Below are positions 1 through 7,702 of a stretch of 64,000 nucleotides of DNA, one piece after another. The notes under the pieces are model-generated. The model made no database searches. It had not been told where the DNA came from and saw only the letters and a list, made by a program, of their open reading frames with translations. The stretch spans positions 558,001 through 622,000 of the forward strand of contig JACKBS010000007.1 of the NCBI GenBank assembly GCA_020634435.1, read 5' to 3'. This DNA is from Ardenticatenaceae bacterium (GTDB lineage: Bacteria > Chloroflexota > Anaerolineae > Promineifilales > Promineifilaceae). Position numbers and translations under genes: made by a program. Position 1 is the first letter of the stretch; each line of letters starts with the position of its first letter.

Positions 1-404
1 ACGTGGTAGACGTTATTGGCCGGGTTTTGCCAGTCGATGTAGTGCAGGCTGTAGCTTTTGCGGTCGCCGTTAATGGTTTGGCTGAGGCTGGTGCCCAGGG
101 TGAGCAGCTCGTACTGCTTTTCGTTGGTCAGGCGCAGGCTTTGGAACGGTTCGTTAACCAACCGGTTGATCGCTTCGTTGATGTTGGCGTCGCTAAAGGG
201 GATGGTTTGGCCTTTGGTCTTGATCTCGTTGTGCTGGCGCAGCCACGGCTCTAAAACGCCGGTAAGGATGATATTTTTCTCTTTGCCGCCGCGCAGAGCC
301 AGCGCTTCGGCGGGGGTGAGGTAATGCCAGCCCATGTTAACCAGCAGCTGCAAGGCGGGAATTTGAGAGCTGATTTCTTCCAGGTAAGCATGTTGTGAAG
401 CCAT
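1..404 (-). CDS. hsdR: Type I restriction enzyme R subunit (HsdR), N-terminal part
   Basis: This is the first ~134 codons of the restriction/translocation subunit of a type I R-M system; the rest lies beyond base 1. Translation from the ATG at 402-404 begins MASQHAYLEEISSQIPAL and continues with a Trp-rich stretch about an LTPAEAL segment and a GVLEPWLRQ segment, typical of HsdR N-termini before the nuclease domain. The reading frame stays open to the window edge. It is the last visible gene of the minus-strand hsdM-hsdS operon, which supports the assignment. The nuclease motif (PD-ExK) and the helicase motifs are not in the visible part, so activity cannot be judged. Confidence in family is high; the exact start is the only in-frame ATG after the intergenic gap. 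Confidence 0.85.
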   Translation of the reverse strand, partial: MASQHAYLEEISSQIPALQLLVNMGWHYLTPAEALALRGGKEKNIILTGVLEPWLRQHNEIKTKGQTIPFSDANINEAINRLVNEPFQSLRLTNEKQYELLTLGTSLSQTINGDRKSYSLHYIDWQNPANNVYH

Positions 405-431
405 TTTTACTCTCACTGGGGGAAGGTCCCC

Positions 432-1061
432 CTACTGTGCCTCGTAGGCTTTGTTTTCGGCAATAAATTGATTGTAGACAGCAATCTCATCGTGGCAGGT
501 TTCTAAAATCTGCCATAGGTTGCCCACCAATTCTGCCATGAACTGCTCGCGGTCTGTGGCCATTCTGCTGGTGAACTCTTTCAAACGCGCATAATACGGC
601 AGTTGGCGCACGCCTATCCACCAGGGAGCATTTGCCGTCAAACCAATTGTGTTTAGTTTTTCTCCCAGAATCTTTAATGGTGGGCCATCGTGATTTTGGT
701 TTTTTGGTTTCATGGTAAAAGAAACGCCGTACTGCAACCAATAATTGCTCCGTGCAGTGGATTGCTGCAACCTGAGGAAGGCATACGGCCGTTTCCCCCA
801 CTCTTCTATCTCTTGCGGCACCAAATCACAACTCATCCATCTTTCAAAATATTGGGCCGGATTGGCTGGTGGATCCACGGCCCAGTAGCTGCGAAAAGCG
901 AGCGAACTTTCCAGTTTTTCCGTCAGTGCTTCGCCTACCACTGGCCAAAAGGCACTGTGCATCTCTACCACCAGTCGGTCTAACGCCTCAGAAATTTCAA
1001 AAGCCAACGCTAGATTATCTGGCTCCGCTAAAAAATTGAGGATAGGGTCTTCCTTGATCAT
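432..1061 (-). CDS. Unknown protein inside the type I R-M operon
   Basis: An intact 209-residue reading frame of unknown function. The ATG at 1059-1061 was chosen because an AAAGGAGC ribosome site lies just upstream; a longer frame reaching 1148 would overlap the preceding gene by 74 bp. The protein is soluble, with no signal peptide or membrane segment. It has an acidic N-terminus, a central region rich in Trp/Tyr (PYAFLRL, NYWLQYG, PWWIGVRQLPYY) and a helical C-terminus. It follows the PD-(D/E)XK nuclease gene by only 13 bp and precedes hsdR, so it is probably co-expressed with it. I infer a partner or immunity-like role for that nuclease, but there is no motif to prove it. Confidence 0.6.
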   Translation of the reverse strand: MIKEDPILNFLAEPDNLALAFEISEALDRLVVEMHSAFWPVVGEALTEKLESSLAFRSYWAVDPPANPAQYFERWMSCDLVPQEIEEWGKRPYAFLRLQQSTARSNYWLQYGVSFTMKPKNQNHDGPPLKILGEKLNTIGLTANAPWWIGVRQLPYYARLKEFTSRMATDREQFMAELVGNLWQILETCHDEIAVYNQFIAENKAYEAQ

Positions 1062-1074
1062 GAAGCAAGCTCCT

Positions 1075-1809
1075 TTAGGATTGCCAAAGCTGCAAATATT
1101 GACTGAGAGAGTGACGCACGTTTGGAGCCTCAACTGTGTGTCGAACATTTTCTAGCCAGGCGACAATGTCTCCGTAATAAGAGAGCGGAAAGTAAGGATA
1201 ACCGCCACTGCTGATAGATTCATGCCCTCTAGGTGTGAGAAAAATCAATGCGCGGTCGGTGAACGCTTCCGCTTGAGTGTCCAGCCATTGGCCGTAGCGC
1301 GACAGTTGCTCGTATTGCTCGCCTGCGCCCACTTTATTCTCGATGACGCAGAGATAGCCAAGGTCCGGGCAAGACAACACGATGTCTAACCGACTCGCGC
1401 TGCTGGCACTCCGCTCCCGCTGCACCCGCCACGGATAACGGATAATCTTTTCCGCTCGGGGCACAGGAAACGCAGGATGCCGCAAGCGGCATTGGTTGAG
1501 GAAGCTGGTTAAAAAGGTGTACTGCTGCCCATGACTGCCTGCTGGGTCCAGCAGATGGGCCAGAAAGGCGGAATGGGTGCGCACTTCGTAATGGGAAACG
1601 CCCAGGACGTAAAAAAGATTAAAGGCAGGCGCTTCTTCTTTGGCTTGTTTTTGGGCGGCTGCTTTAACCTGCTGGAAGCTGGTTTTGAACCCGGCAAAAC
1701 GAGAGGCAAAGGCAGTTGCTTCTTGGATAGCAGCCTCTGCCCGCACGGCCTGAAACCGCGCAAAAAAATCAGCAACTTCGGCTAACTGGGGCAAGCTGGC
1801 CTCAATCAT
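1075..1809 (-). CDS. PD-(D/E)XK nuclease superfamily protein (PDDEXK_4-like)
   Basis: A 244-residue protein that matches the PD-(D/E)XK nuclease pattern of the PDDEXK_4 type. A helical N-terminal half contains the FLAHLLDPAGSHGQ block seen in this family (around residues 80-95). The nuclease core follows, with RLDIVLS giving the catalytic Asp and VIENKVGAGE giving the E-x-K motif (around residues 140-165), then QYEQLSRYGQWL on the helix after the core. All three catalytic positions are present, so it may be active. It lies between a DUF5655 gene and an unknown gene within the hsdM-hsdS-hsdR operon, 5 bp after the upstream stop. Family members are known in defence loci, and a role as an accessory defence nuclease is an inference. 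Confidence 0.75.
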   Translation of the reverse strand: MIEASLPQLAEVADFFARFQAVRAEAAIQEATAFASRFAGFKTSFQQVKAAAQKQAKEEAPAFNLFYVLGVSHYEVRTHSAFLAHLLDPAGSHGQQYTFLTSFLNQCRLRHPAFPVPRAEKIIRYPWRVQRERSASSASRLDIVLSCPDLGYLCVIENKVGAGEQYEQLSRYGQWLDTQAEAFTDRALIFLTPRGHESISSGGYPYFPLSYYGDIVAWLENVRHTVEAPNVRHSLSQYLQLWQS

Positions 1810-1814
1810 GGTTT

Positions 1815-2738
1815 CTAGCTCTTTTCATAACTTTCCGCGATGAGCGGCTTGGCTTTTTCCAGATCGGCACGGCTGCGTACCCGGATTTCCAGATCGCCGG
1901 TGCCAAAGTGGCCAATGCTGCGCACATCGCGGGTAAAGCCTTCTTCCAGGGTGATTTCATCCGGGTTGACCTTCACAAAAACCAGCAGGTTTTGTGACTG
2001 CGGATGAACCTCGACACAAACAAAATTCTTGATGCGCTTATAGGCAAAGTAGAACTTGAGCACCTTTTTCTGTACATCATCCCCGAGCGCGGTGATAAAC
2101 GCCTCTAACTCGTAGAACAAATCTTGCAGTGCAGTGGGAGCAGATTCAAGGAACTCGCTCACTGTTTTGTAGCTGCTTTTTGGGCCAGACGCCGGGCTGG
2201 TATTGGCGGTTTGCCCCACGACTGACTGCTCTTGGGTAACGGTATTGACCATTTCCAGCAGGAGCAGGCTGTCGCCGTAGCGACGGTAGCGGATGAGCTC
2301 CACGGTGCGGTTGATTTGCTGCACGGCGTGCTCGTCGTAGCGGGTGAAGTCCCCGGCGATGCAGAGCAGGCGGGGGTTGGACCATTCGATCTGGTCGGCG
2401 ACGGTGGGGCCGAAGCGACGCAGCACCATCAGCTCAAATTCGGCTTTGTGGTCGAGCAGCCAGTTGAGGTAGAAAAGCCCCTGGTTGATGACGTTTTCAT
2501 TGAGGGTGCGCTTGTATTCGATGATGACGGGGAAGTTGTTTTCGTCGAGGCCGAGGGTGTCGATACGGCCGCCGTGGTTTTTGCCCGTGCTGTACTCCGA
2601 GGCCAGGAAGCGGACGCCGAGCAAGGTATCCAGGTGCTTCTCCATGAGGGTTTGCAGCGACTTTTCCAGGGCGATGGATTGGCCGGTAAGTTCAGTAACG
2701 TGGGTGGGGGTGATTTGGAACAGTTTAATATCTGCCAT
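1815..2738 (-). CDS. DUF5655 domain protein with nuclease-like N-terminus
   Basis: A 307-residue protein with two parts. The N-terminal ~160 residues carry GRIDTLGLDENNFPVIIEYK, an Asp...E-x-K arrangement like NucS/DUF91-type PD-(D/E)XK nucleases, followed by QGLFYLNWLLDHKAEF. The C-terminal part (about residues 200-300, with ALGDDVQKKVLKFYFAYK and FVKVNPDEI) looks like the DUF5655 domain. The ATG at 2736-2738 has a GGAG site a few bases upstream. It begins 14 bp after hsdS and is probably in the same transcript. Genes of this type are often found beside type I R-M systems, but their biochemical role is not established. Confidence is good for the domains and low for function. Confidence 0.72.
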   Translation of the reverse strand: MADIKLFQITPTHVTELTGQSIALEKSLQTLMEKHLDTLLGVRFLASEYSTGKNHGGRIDTLGLDENNFPVIIEYKRTLNENVINQGLFYLNWLLDHKAEFELMVLRRFGPTVADQIEWSNPRLLCIAGDFTRYDEHAVQQINRTVELIRYRRYGDSLLLLEMVNTVTQEQSVVGQTANTSPASGPKSSYKTVSEFLESAPTALQDLFYELEAFITALGDDVQKKVLKFYFAYKRIKNFVCVEVHPQSQNLLVFVKVNPDEITLEEGFTRDVRSIGHFGTGDLEIRVRSRADLEKAKPLIAESYEKS

Positions 2739-2752
2739 GGGTGGCTCCTGGG

Positions 2753-4006
2753 TTAGGATTTTCCCGGAAACTCTGAGTTTCCGGGAAAATGGCCAGTGTT
2801 GACGCGGATTTGGCCGGTGAGCAGACGCTGCATCAGCCCTTTTTTCTGCTGCTGGAGGGCGGCGCGTTTTTGCTGAAGCAGTCCGATTTCTTCATCACAG
2901 GTTTCTAAAACTAACACGATTTTTCTCTGTTCTTCAAGGCTGCTAGGAATCTTTATGGTTTGTTTCAGATAATCTTTTAGATTAAACGTCATTTTTTCAA
3001 TGTGTACACCATAACTCGACAAAAACGCCTTATGATACATTTCTGGTGTTTTAGATAACCAATTGAAATACTCTGTACTCATGATGTCTGGCTTTTTTGC
3101 CACCAAAGCCGAATAAGAGCCAGAAATATTCATTCCATCAAACTCTTCGGTCGTTAGAGCGGTAGCACCATGAACCACTTGCATTCGAGATATCAAGAAA
3201 TCACCCTTCCTTGTGATATACAAGTTTTTCGTCTTGATATCTTTGCCCTGCCTTTGCTCCCGCAGAAATATGCCTTCGGAGCGACGACGAATACTGATCA
3301 ATTGATACATCTCATCGTCATTCCATTTCACTGGACGATTAATTAACTTTAACAGCTGGCCAATTTTGTATGTTGACCATAGCCGTTTCCCCTCAAACTC
3401 TGGAAATCTTACCTGGCCAGTGAGCAGGCGCTGCATGAGCCCCTTTTTGCGCTGCTGCAGGGCGGCAATCAGCTGCGCCACCTGGGCAATCGCCTCATCC
3501 CACGTTCCCAAAATCTCCGCAATCTTCCGCTGCTCCTCCAGTCGGGGGACAGGAACATTCAGATTTTTGAGAATTTGCTGATTGAGATTTGAAATATTTG
3601 TCCCACCACCCTTGTGAGACAATGCATGACGTACTAAAGATGATTGAAACAGATATGCGTAAAAAATCGGTAGCAATTCATTTGAAGTAAAACGTAATCT
3701 AATTGTAAATCCTGAAAATGTTACTTTTTCGTTTATTCCTTTTATCAATAAACTTCGTCCGACAAGCTTTTTATTACCATTTGAGCGCACAAAAATAATG
3801 TCGTTTTCTCGAAGATAATCATCATCTGAAACAACACCTTCAGGATTGATTTGGCTTAAAGTATCGAAGCGAGGAAAAGTATAATTCTGGAAATCGCCAA
3901 CTCCAATGACTTTAATGCCGATACCAGCATTATCTTTGCTGTAATTGATTCCATTTCTGAACTCGGCAACATTTCCGAGTTTAGTCATTGGCCAACCAGT
4001 TTTCAC
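2753..4006 (-). CDS. hsdS: Type I R-M specificity subunit HsdS
   Basis: The DNA-recognition subunit that directs HsdM and HsdR to a bipartite target. The 417-residue protein has two target-recognition domains (about residues 1-165 and 200-370), each followed by a coiled-coil repeat ending in KKGLMQRLLTGQ. The repeated helix-plus-LLTGQ unit after each TRD is the hallmark of HsdS. The start is a GTG (4004-4006) that overlaps the hsdM stop in a GTGA arrangement, so translation is probably coupled. The last residues (HFPGNSEFPGKS) are encoded by a perfect hairpin repeat that also occurs in hsdM, so the C-terminal tail is probably a repeat-derived extension. Recognition sequence cannot be read from the protein. 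Confidence 0.93.
   Translation of the reverse strand: MKTGWPMTKLGNVAEFRNGINYSKDNAGIGIKVIGVGDFQNYTFPRFDTLSQINPEGVVSDDDYLRENDIIFVRSNGNKKLVGRSLLIKGINEKVTFSGFTIRLRFTSNELLPIFYAYLFQSSLVRHALSHKGGGTNISNLNQQILKNLNVPVPRLEEQRKIAEILGTWDEAIAQVAQLIAALQQRKKGLMQRLLTGQVRFPEFEGKRLWSTYKIGQLLKLINRPVKWNDDEMYQLISIRRRSEGIFLREQRQGKDIKTKNLYITRKGDFLISRMQVVHGATALTTEEFDGMNISGSYSALVAKKPDIMSTEYFNWLSKTPEMYHKAFLSSYGVHIEKMTFNLKDYLKQTIKIPSSLEEQRKIVLVLETCDEEIGLLQQKRAALQQQKKGLMQRLLTGQIRVNTGHFPGNSEFPGKS
2758..2790. repeat. Perfect hairpin repeat at the end of hsdS
   Basis: A 15-bp perfect inverted repeat with a 3-base loop: left arm ATTTTCCCGGAAACT (2758-2772), right arm at 2776-2790. It lies across the last codons of hsdS and the same TTTCCGGGAAA core recurs twice inside hsdM (4846-4902) and once upstream of it near 5705. 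It could serve as an mRNA processing or stability hairpin between hsdS and the next gene, or be a small dispersed repeat. Confidence 0.8.
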
Positions 4007-5589
4007 AACCCCAGCTCCTCTAAATATATTTCCATCTTTTCTTTCGTTACATTTAGCTTTGCACGCAAATCGGCAATCTCTTCATTCACAGCCGTTAAAT
4101 CCACTAGCTCATCTTCCTCAAATGTGTCCACATAGCGGGGAATGTTGAGGTTATAGTCGTTTTCAGCAATCTCGGCCCGGTCGGCCACGTAAGCGTATTT
4201 GTCCACAAATTCCCGCTGCCGGTAGGCGGCTAAAATGCGCTGCCGGTCTTTGTCGCGCAGCACGTTTTGGGTGGTGCCCTGCTCAAACTCGTTGCTGGCA
4301 TCTATAAACAGCACGCGGTCATCGGCGCGGCTGCGCTTAAAAATCAAAATTGCCGCCGGAATGCCGGTGCCAAAAAAGAGGTTGGCAGGCAGGCCAATCA
4401 CCGCATCCAGCAAATTCTCCTCAATCAGCTGCTGCCGGATGGTGCCCTCGGCCCCGCCGCGAAACAGCACGCCATGCGGCACCACCACGCCCACGCGCCC
4501 ATTTTGCGTTGGGTCCAGGTAGGTGGTCTCAATCATGTGGCTCAAAAAGGCGTAATCGCCCTTGCTGGTGGGCGGTGTCCCGCGATGAAAGCGGTTGAAC
4601 CGGTCGTTGGCGGCATTTTCCGCGCCCCACTTGTCCAGCGAGAAGGGCGGGTTAGCCACCACCACGTTAAAGCGCATCAGGCTCTGGCTGTCCTCGGTGA
4701 GGGTCGGCTCTTTCAGCGTGTCGGTCCACTTGATGTTGTCCGTGGTCACATTAATGTTGTGCAGAAACATGTTCATCATGCACAGCGCCCAGGTGGCCCC
4801 GTTGGCCTCCATGCCGTAGACGGCGTAGTTGCTGCTTTTGGGGGTATTTTCCCGGAAAATGGTCTTACCCTGATCCGGGTCGGGGGCATTTTCCGGGAAA
4901 ATGGCTTGCGCGGCACGGTTGGCGCACTTAATCAACAGCGAGCCGGAACCGCAGGCGGGGTCGCAGATGCGGTCGCCGGGCTGAGGGTCCAGCAGTTCGG
5001 CCAGCAGCAAGCTAACTTCCGGCGGCGTGTAAAATTCGCCCGCCTTTTTGCCCGCGCCGCTGGCAAATTTGCCAATCAAATATTCGTACGCGTTGCCGAT
5101 GATGTCCAGGCTGCCAATGCGGGAGGGGCGCAAATCGAGCCGAGGGTCGTGGAAATCTTCGAGCAGGTTTTTCAGCCGGGCATTACGCTGTTTGGTGCGC
5201 CCCAGGGCCGCCTCGCTGTTGAAGTCGATGTTGCGGAAGACGTTTTCCAGCTTCTCTTTGTTGGCATCTTCAATTGCCTCCAGCGCCTCGTTGATCAGTT
5301 CACCCAGGTTGGCCTCATTGCGCTGGTTGTACAGGGTGTCATAATCGGCCCCGGCAGGCAGCGCAAAACGCTCGTAGCGCAGCTGCCGCTGGATGCGGGC
5401 TTCGTCGTCGCCGTATTTGGCCTTGAGCTGGGCGTAATGGTCGCGCCACACATCGCTGATGTACTTGAGGAAGAGCATGACAAGGATGTAATTTTTGTAC
5501 TCAGAGGGGTCGATGGTGCCTCGGAAGGTGTCACACGCTTTCCAGAGGATGCCGTTGATTTCGTCCTGGTTGATGCTGGTTTGGGCCAT
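4003..5589 (-). CDS. hsdM: Type I R-M DNA adenine methyltransferase HsdM
   Basis: The modification subunit, which methylates adenine N6 with S-adenosylmethionine. The 528-residue protein has the helical HsdM_N domain (about residues 10-150), then the N6_Mtase domain with the SAM motif DPACGSGSLLI and the catalytic motif NPPF (in VVANPPFSLDKW). The motif order and length match HsdM. The ATG at 5587-5589 is preceded by AAGGAGTG. It is the first gene of the minus-strand R-M operon. An odd stretch, AIFPENAPDPDQGKTIFREN, lies between the SAM motif and the YAVYGMEANG segment. It is encoded by two inverted copies of a TTTCCGGGAAA repeat, so it looks like an in-frame repeat insertion that did not break the gene. 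Confidence 0.95.
   Translation of the reverse strand: MAQTSINQDEINGILWKACDTFRGTIDPSEYKNYILVMLFLKYISDVWRDHYAQLKAKYGDDEARIQRQLRYERFALPAGADYDTLYNQRNEANLGELINEALEAIEDANKEKLENVFRNIDFNSEAALGRTKQRNARLKNLLEDFHDPRLDLRPSRIGSLDIIGNAYEYLIGKFASGAGKKAGEFYTPPEVSLLLAELLDPQPGDRICDPACGSGSLLIKCANRAAQAIFPENAPDPDQGKTIFRENTPKSSNYAVYGMEANGATWALCMMNMFLHNINVTTDNIKWTDTLKEPTLTEDSQSLMRFNVVVANPPFSLDKWGAENAANDRFNRFHRGTPPTSKGDYAFLSHMIETTYLDPTQNGRVGVVVPHGVLFRGGAEGTIRQQLIEENLLDAVIGLPANLFFGTGIPAAILIFKRSRADDRVLFIDASNEFEQGTTQNVLRDKDRQRILAAYRQREFVDKYAYVADRAEIAENDYNLNIPRYVDTFEEDELVDLTAVNEEIADLRAKLNVTKEKMEIYLEELGL
4846..4902. repeat. Inverted pair of TTTCCGGGAAA repeats inside hsdM
   Basis: ATTTTCCCGGAAAAT at 4846-4860 and its exact reverse complement ATTTTCCGGGAAAAT at 4888-4902 are separated by 27 bp and lie in frame within hsdM. 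Together they encode an apparent insertion of about 20 residues just after the SAM-binding motif. The same core occurs at the end of hsdS (2758-2790). Confidence 0.75.
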
Positions 5590-5904
5590 AACACTCCTTC
5601 AAAAATAATTTAACGCAGAGGCGCAAAGGCGCAGAGAAAAATCTGTGAAATCTGCTGTGCTTTTCTATTATCCCGGCACTGGCCACCGCAGGGATGGTGA
5701 ATCTTTCCGGGAAAAGCGGGCAAAGTTTGCGGGCAAAAGATACCAGAAAGGAAACGGGCAAGCCAACAGTTGTCGAGGATAGTTTCAGGGTAAACTGGCC
5801 AGGTAACAACCGATCTAACGATGCCACCTTGAGACAGTGATGAGCAATCAGGAACGCAGACACCCAATTACCGGGTTATCGCTTTCCTGGCCCAACCCCC
5901 TATA
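5590..5904. other. Non-coding leader region upstream of hsdM
   Basis: About 315 bp with no convincing gene. It should carry the promoter of the R-M operon. Near 5613-5636 lies a purine-rich ACGCAGAGGCGC-type stretch with internal direct repeats, a kind of dispersed intergenic repeat I recognise from several phyla. Another TTTCCGGGAAA core is near 5705. Short overlapping open frames here have no start signals or recognisable motifs. Confidence 0.5.
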
Positions 5905-6102
5905 AAGTTGAGTTGTCACAAAAGTCAGGTTGAGTTGTCGCACAAGTCAAGTTGAGTTGTCGCCGTAGTCAAGTTGAGTCGTCGCCGTAGTCAAGTTGAG
6001 TCGTCGCCGTAGTCAAGTTGAGTCGTCGCCGTAGTCAAGTTGAGTCGTCGCCATAATCAAGTTGAGTTGTCACACGAGGCAGCCTGAGCCGCTACCGCAA
6101 TT
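5905..6102. repeat. 22-bp tandem repeat array
   Basis: Eight consecutive 22-bp units run from 5905 to 6080, with consensus AAGTTGAGTCGTCGCCGTAG plus TC. A ninth degenerate unit reaches about 6102. The middle three units (5971-6036) are identical; the outer ones diverge, mostly in the last ten bases. The period is not a multiple of three and no frame is conserved, so this is non-coding. It lies between the start of the hsdM operon and a hairpin array. Confidence 0.92.
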
Positions 6103-6129
6103 CCAATTATAGGATTTTGTGCGCCATTA

Positions 6130-6242
6130 ATGCCGGTTGAAACCGGCATCTGAAACATAAAACCCGTTAAAACGGGTTGACATATGTTACCCTAACGTGC
6201 TTTAGCACGTTTTTTGCCTCAGCCTGGGAATTCATTCCCAGG
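6130..6242. repeat. Row of four perfect hairpins
   Basis: Four tightly packed inverted repeats lie in ~110 bp: 6130-6149 (arms ATGCCGGTT/AACCGGCAT), 6161-6178 (AACCCGTT/AACGGGTT), 6194-6211 (AACGTGC/GCACGTT, followed by T6, so terminator-like on the plus strand) and 6223-6242 (CCTGGGAA/TTCCCAGG). Arms differ in sequence but share short AT-rich loops. This resembles the composite intergenic hairpin arrays common in large-genome bacteria. Confidence 0.85.
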
Positions 6243-6297
6243 GGAACAAGGCATATTTCGAATTGCTGGAGCCGCCAGACAATTTTGTGACCCAACG

Positions 6298-6335
6298 AAA
6301 AAGGCTTTGCGCCAGTCACATCGCAAAGCCTTTTT
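6298..6335. terminator. Bidirectional intrinsic terminator
   Basis: Perfect 14-bp arms AAAAAGGCTTTGCG (6298-6311) and CGCAAAGCCTTTTT (6322-6335) around a 10-base loop. The flanking A and T tracts make it a terminator on both strands. It sits 33 bp beyond the stop of the minus-strand HU-like gene (6369) and probably terminates it. Confidence 0.85.
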
Positions 6336-6368
6336 CTCCTGTCATGCCAGGTATCAACTAGAGGGTGG

Positions 6369-7067
6369 TTACGAAACGGTCAAGGTCGCCGGCAGCCCAC
6401 CGGTGCGCACGTCGTTGGTGGCAAAGCCCGCCCGCACTTCCAGCGTGTAGTCGCCTGCGGCCAGCCCAGTGGGCACCATAAACATCAGGTCGGCGGGCAT
6501 GTTACGGCCAATCACCGCCACGCGGGTGGCCGCGCCATCTCCTGCAATGAAGAAGATGCCCTGATTTTCATCGGCGGCATCAAACTTCAAGCGGTGGCCC
6601 ACCACCTGCCCCATGCCACCCGGTGTCACAGTGCCATTGCGGGTATTGGTGCTGATGTCCAGGTAAGAGAGGGGGTTGGGCGCTGGTTTTAAGGCTTCTT
6701 GTTTCACCGGCTGCCCTTTTTGGGCCATCACGCCGCGCAATCGCTTGCCGGGCGTGGCGGTAGGCACAATTTGATGGCGGGCCGCGTTGAAGCTGTCGAT
6801 CTGGCCATTAAAAACGCCGCGAATGCTGGCGCCAAAGTTGACCAATGGCGTGGTGACGTTCATTCCTTCCAGAACCATACTCTCTACGGCCGTAAAGTAA
6901 TCTTCCAACACGCTCAGCGTGTCCGCCTTGGTGACGGTTGAACCTTGTCGAATCATGCGCTCGATGATCACGTCCAGATCGGCCGTGCCGATGGGCTGGA
7001 CCAGGGCCATGTAATCATCAGGATCGCTGGTTAAATTATTTTCAAACAATGCGTATTGAATTGGCAT
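6369..7067 (-). CDS. HU-like DNA-binding/DUF4469 protein
   Basis: A 232-residue protein with two domains. The N-terminal ~120 residues (MPIQYALFENNLT..., then VIIERMIRQGSTVTKADTLSVLEDY) match the HU-like IHF-fold domain found with DUF4469. The C-terminal ~100 residues form a beta-sandwich (PNPLSYLDIST ... GDYTLEVRAGF), like the DUF4469 Ig-like domain. The ATG at 7065-7067 has a GGAGGAG site right upstream; the longer frame to 7187 has no support. Members are known mostly from Bacteroidetes and Chloroflexota and are thought to bind DNA; the role of the beta domain is unknown. It is a single gene with its own terminator. Confidence 0.8.
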   Translation of the reverse strand: MPIQYALFENNLTSDPDDYMALVQPIGTADLDVIIERMIRQGSTVTKADTLSVLEDYFTAVESMVLEGMNVTTPLVNFGASIRGVFNGQIDSFNAARHQIVPTATPGKRLRGVMAQKGQPVKQEALKPAPNPLSYLDISTNTRNGTVTPGGMGQVVGHRLKFDAADENQGIFFIAGDGAATRVAVIGRNMPADLMFMVPTGLAAGDYTLEVRAGFATNDVRTGGLPATLTVS

Positions 7068-7297
7068 AGCTCCTCCATGCACAATGTGGCAAAATGTGGA
7101 AAATGTGACTGGTCTGTTAGTCTGGCACAACAGGCTCACGACGGTGTTTATTTTAGGAAAAGTTCGGAACCACGTCAAGGTCACCAAGGTGATGGCTACG
7201 TCTTTGTAGTAGCCGTAATTTTAGGACGCGGACCAGCACGGAGGACGCGGAAGATTGCTTATTATCTGCGCTCGTCCGCGTTCATCCGCGTGCTAAT

Positions 7298-7477
7298 CTA
7301 CTCCTTACCTTCTTCATTTAACTGCGCCAGCAGCATCTGAATCGTAAAATAATCTATCTCTCTGGACTTCTGGTAACATTTGCTACATTGGTACATCGGT
7401 CGCCCCCAACTGCGATATTCTAAAACAACCCCGCCACAGCCCACGTGCTTGATTGCCGTTTTTTCTTTCCGTGCCAT
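7298..7477 (-). CDS. Small zinc-ribbon-like protein
   Basis: A 59-residue basic protein. It contains H-x-x-C-G-G (KHVGCGGVV) and C-S-K-C (MYQCSKCYQK), a plausible zinc-binding knuckle, then an acidic helix. An ATG at 7475-7477 removes an upstream part of unlikely composition, with a GAGG about 10 bases before it. It is divergent from imuA across ~225 bp. Function unknown; it might bind nucleic acid. Confidence 0.55.
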   Translation of the reverse strand: MARKEKTAIKHVGCGGVVLEYRSWGRPMYQCSKCYQKSREIDYFTIQMLLAQLNEEGKE

Positions 7478-7583
7478 TTGCTGCTTGCCTCGTTGCGCCC
7501 ATGATGATTTTGAATGGATGGGAAGTATAGTCCTCTGATTTTTGCCAGCCAGACCAAAATCCCCCATTTGTGACAAACCGCGC

Positions 7584-7604
7584 CACAAATCGAACATTTG
7601 TGCC
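7584..7604. promoter_or_regulatory. Possible operator upstream of the imuA operon
   Basis: CACAAAT (7584-7590) and ATTTGTG (7596-7602) form an inverted repeat about a CGAAC spacer. The overlapping CGAACATTTGTGCC (7591-7604) resembles the Gram-positive LexA box (CGAACRNRYGTTYC) with two mismatches. It lies ~100 bp before imuA. ImuA/ImuB/DnaE2 operons are usually LexA-controlled, so a damage-response operator is plausible but unproven. Confidence 0.4.
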
Positions 7605-7702
7605 AAATATTTACGCCTCTTTCACGCGCCAGGTTGCTACAATGCCCAGCCGACTGGTACTCCAGTCCTACTCATCTGCGGACAATAGATAGGGAAACGT
7701 CC

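Noticed and set aside
2232..2756. 174-codon plus-strand frame antisense to the DUF5655 gene
   Set aside because: Antisense shadow without a ribosome site or recognisable pattern; the minus-strand gene has family motifs.
4267..5613. A 448-codon open frame on the plus strand, antisense to hsdM
   Set aside because: Its composition (Val/Ala/Gly/Gln/His rich) is that of a shadow of a GC-rich gene, and hsdM on the other strand has clear methyltransferase motifs.
5905..6102. CRISPR array
   Set aside because: The units are contiguous 22-bp tandem repeats without unique spacers and no cas genes are present.
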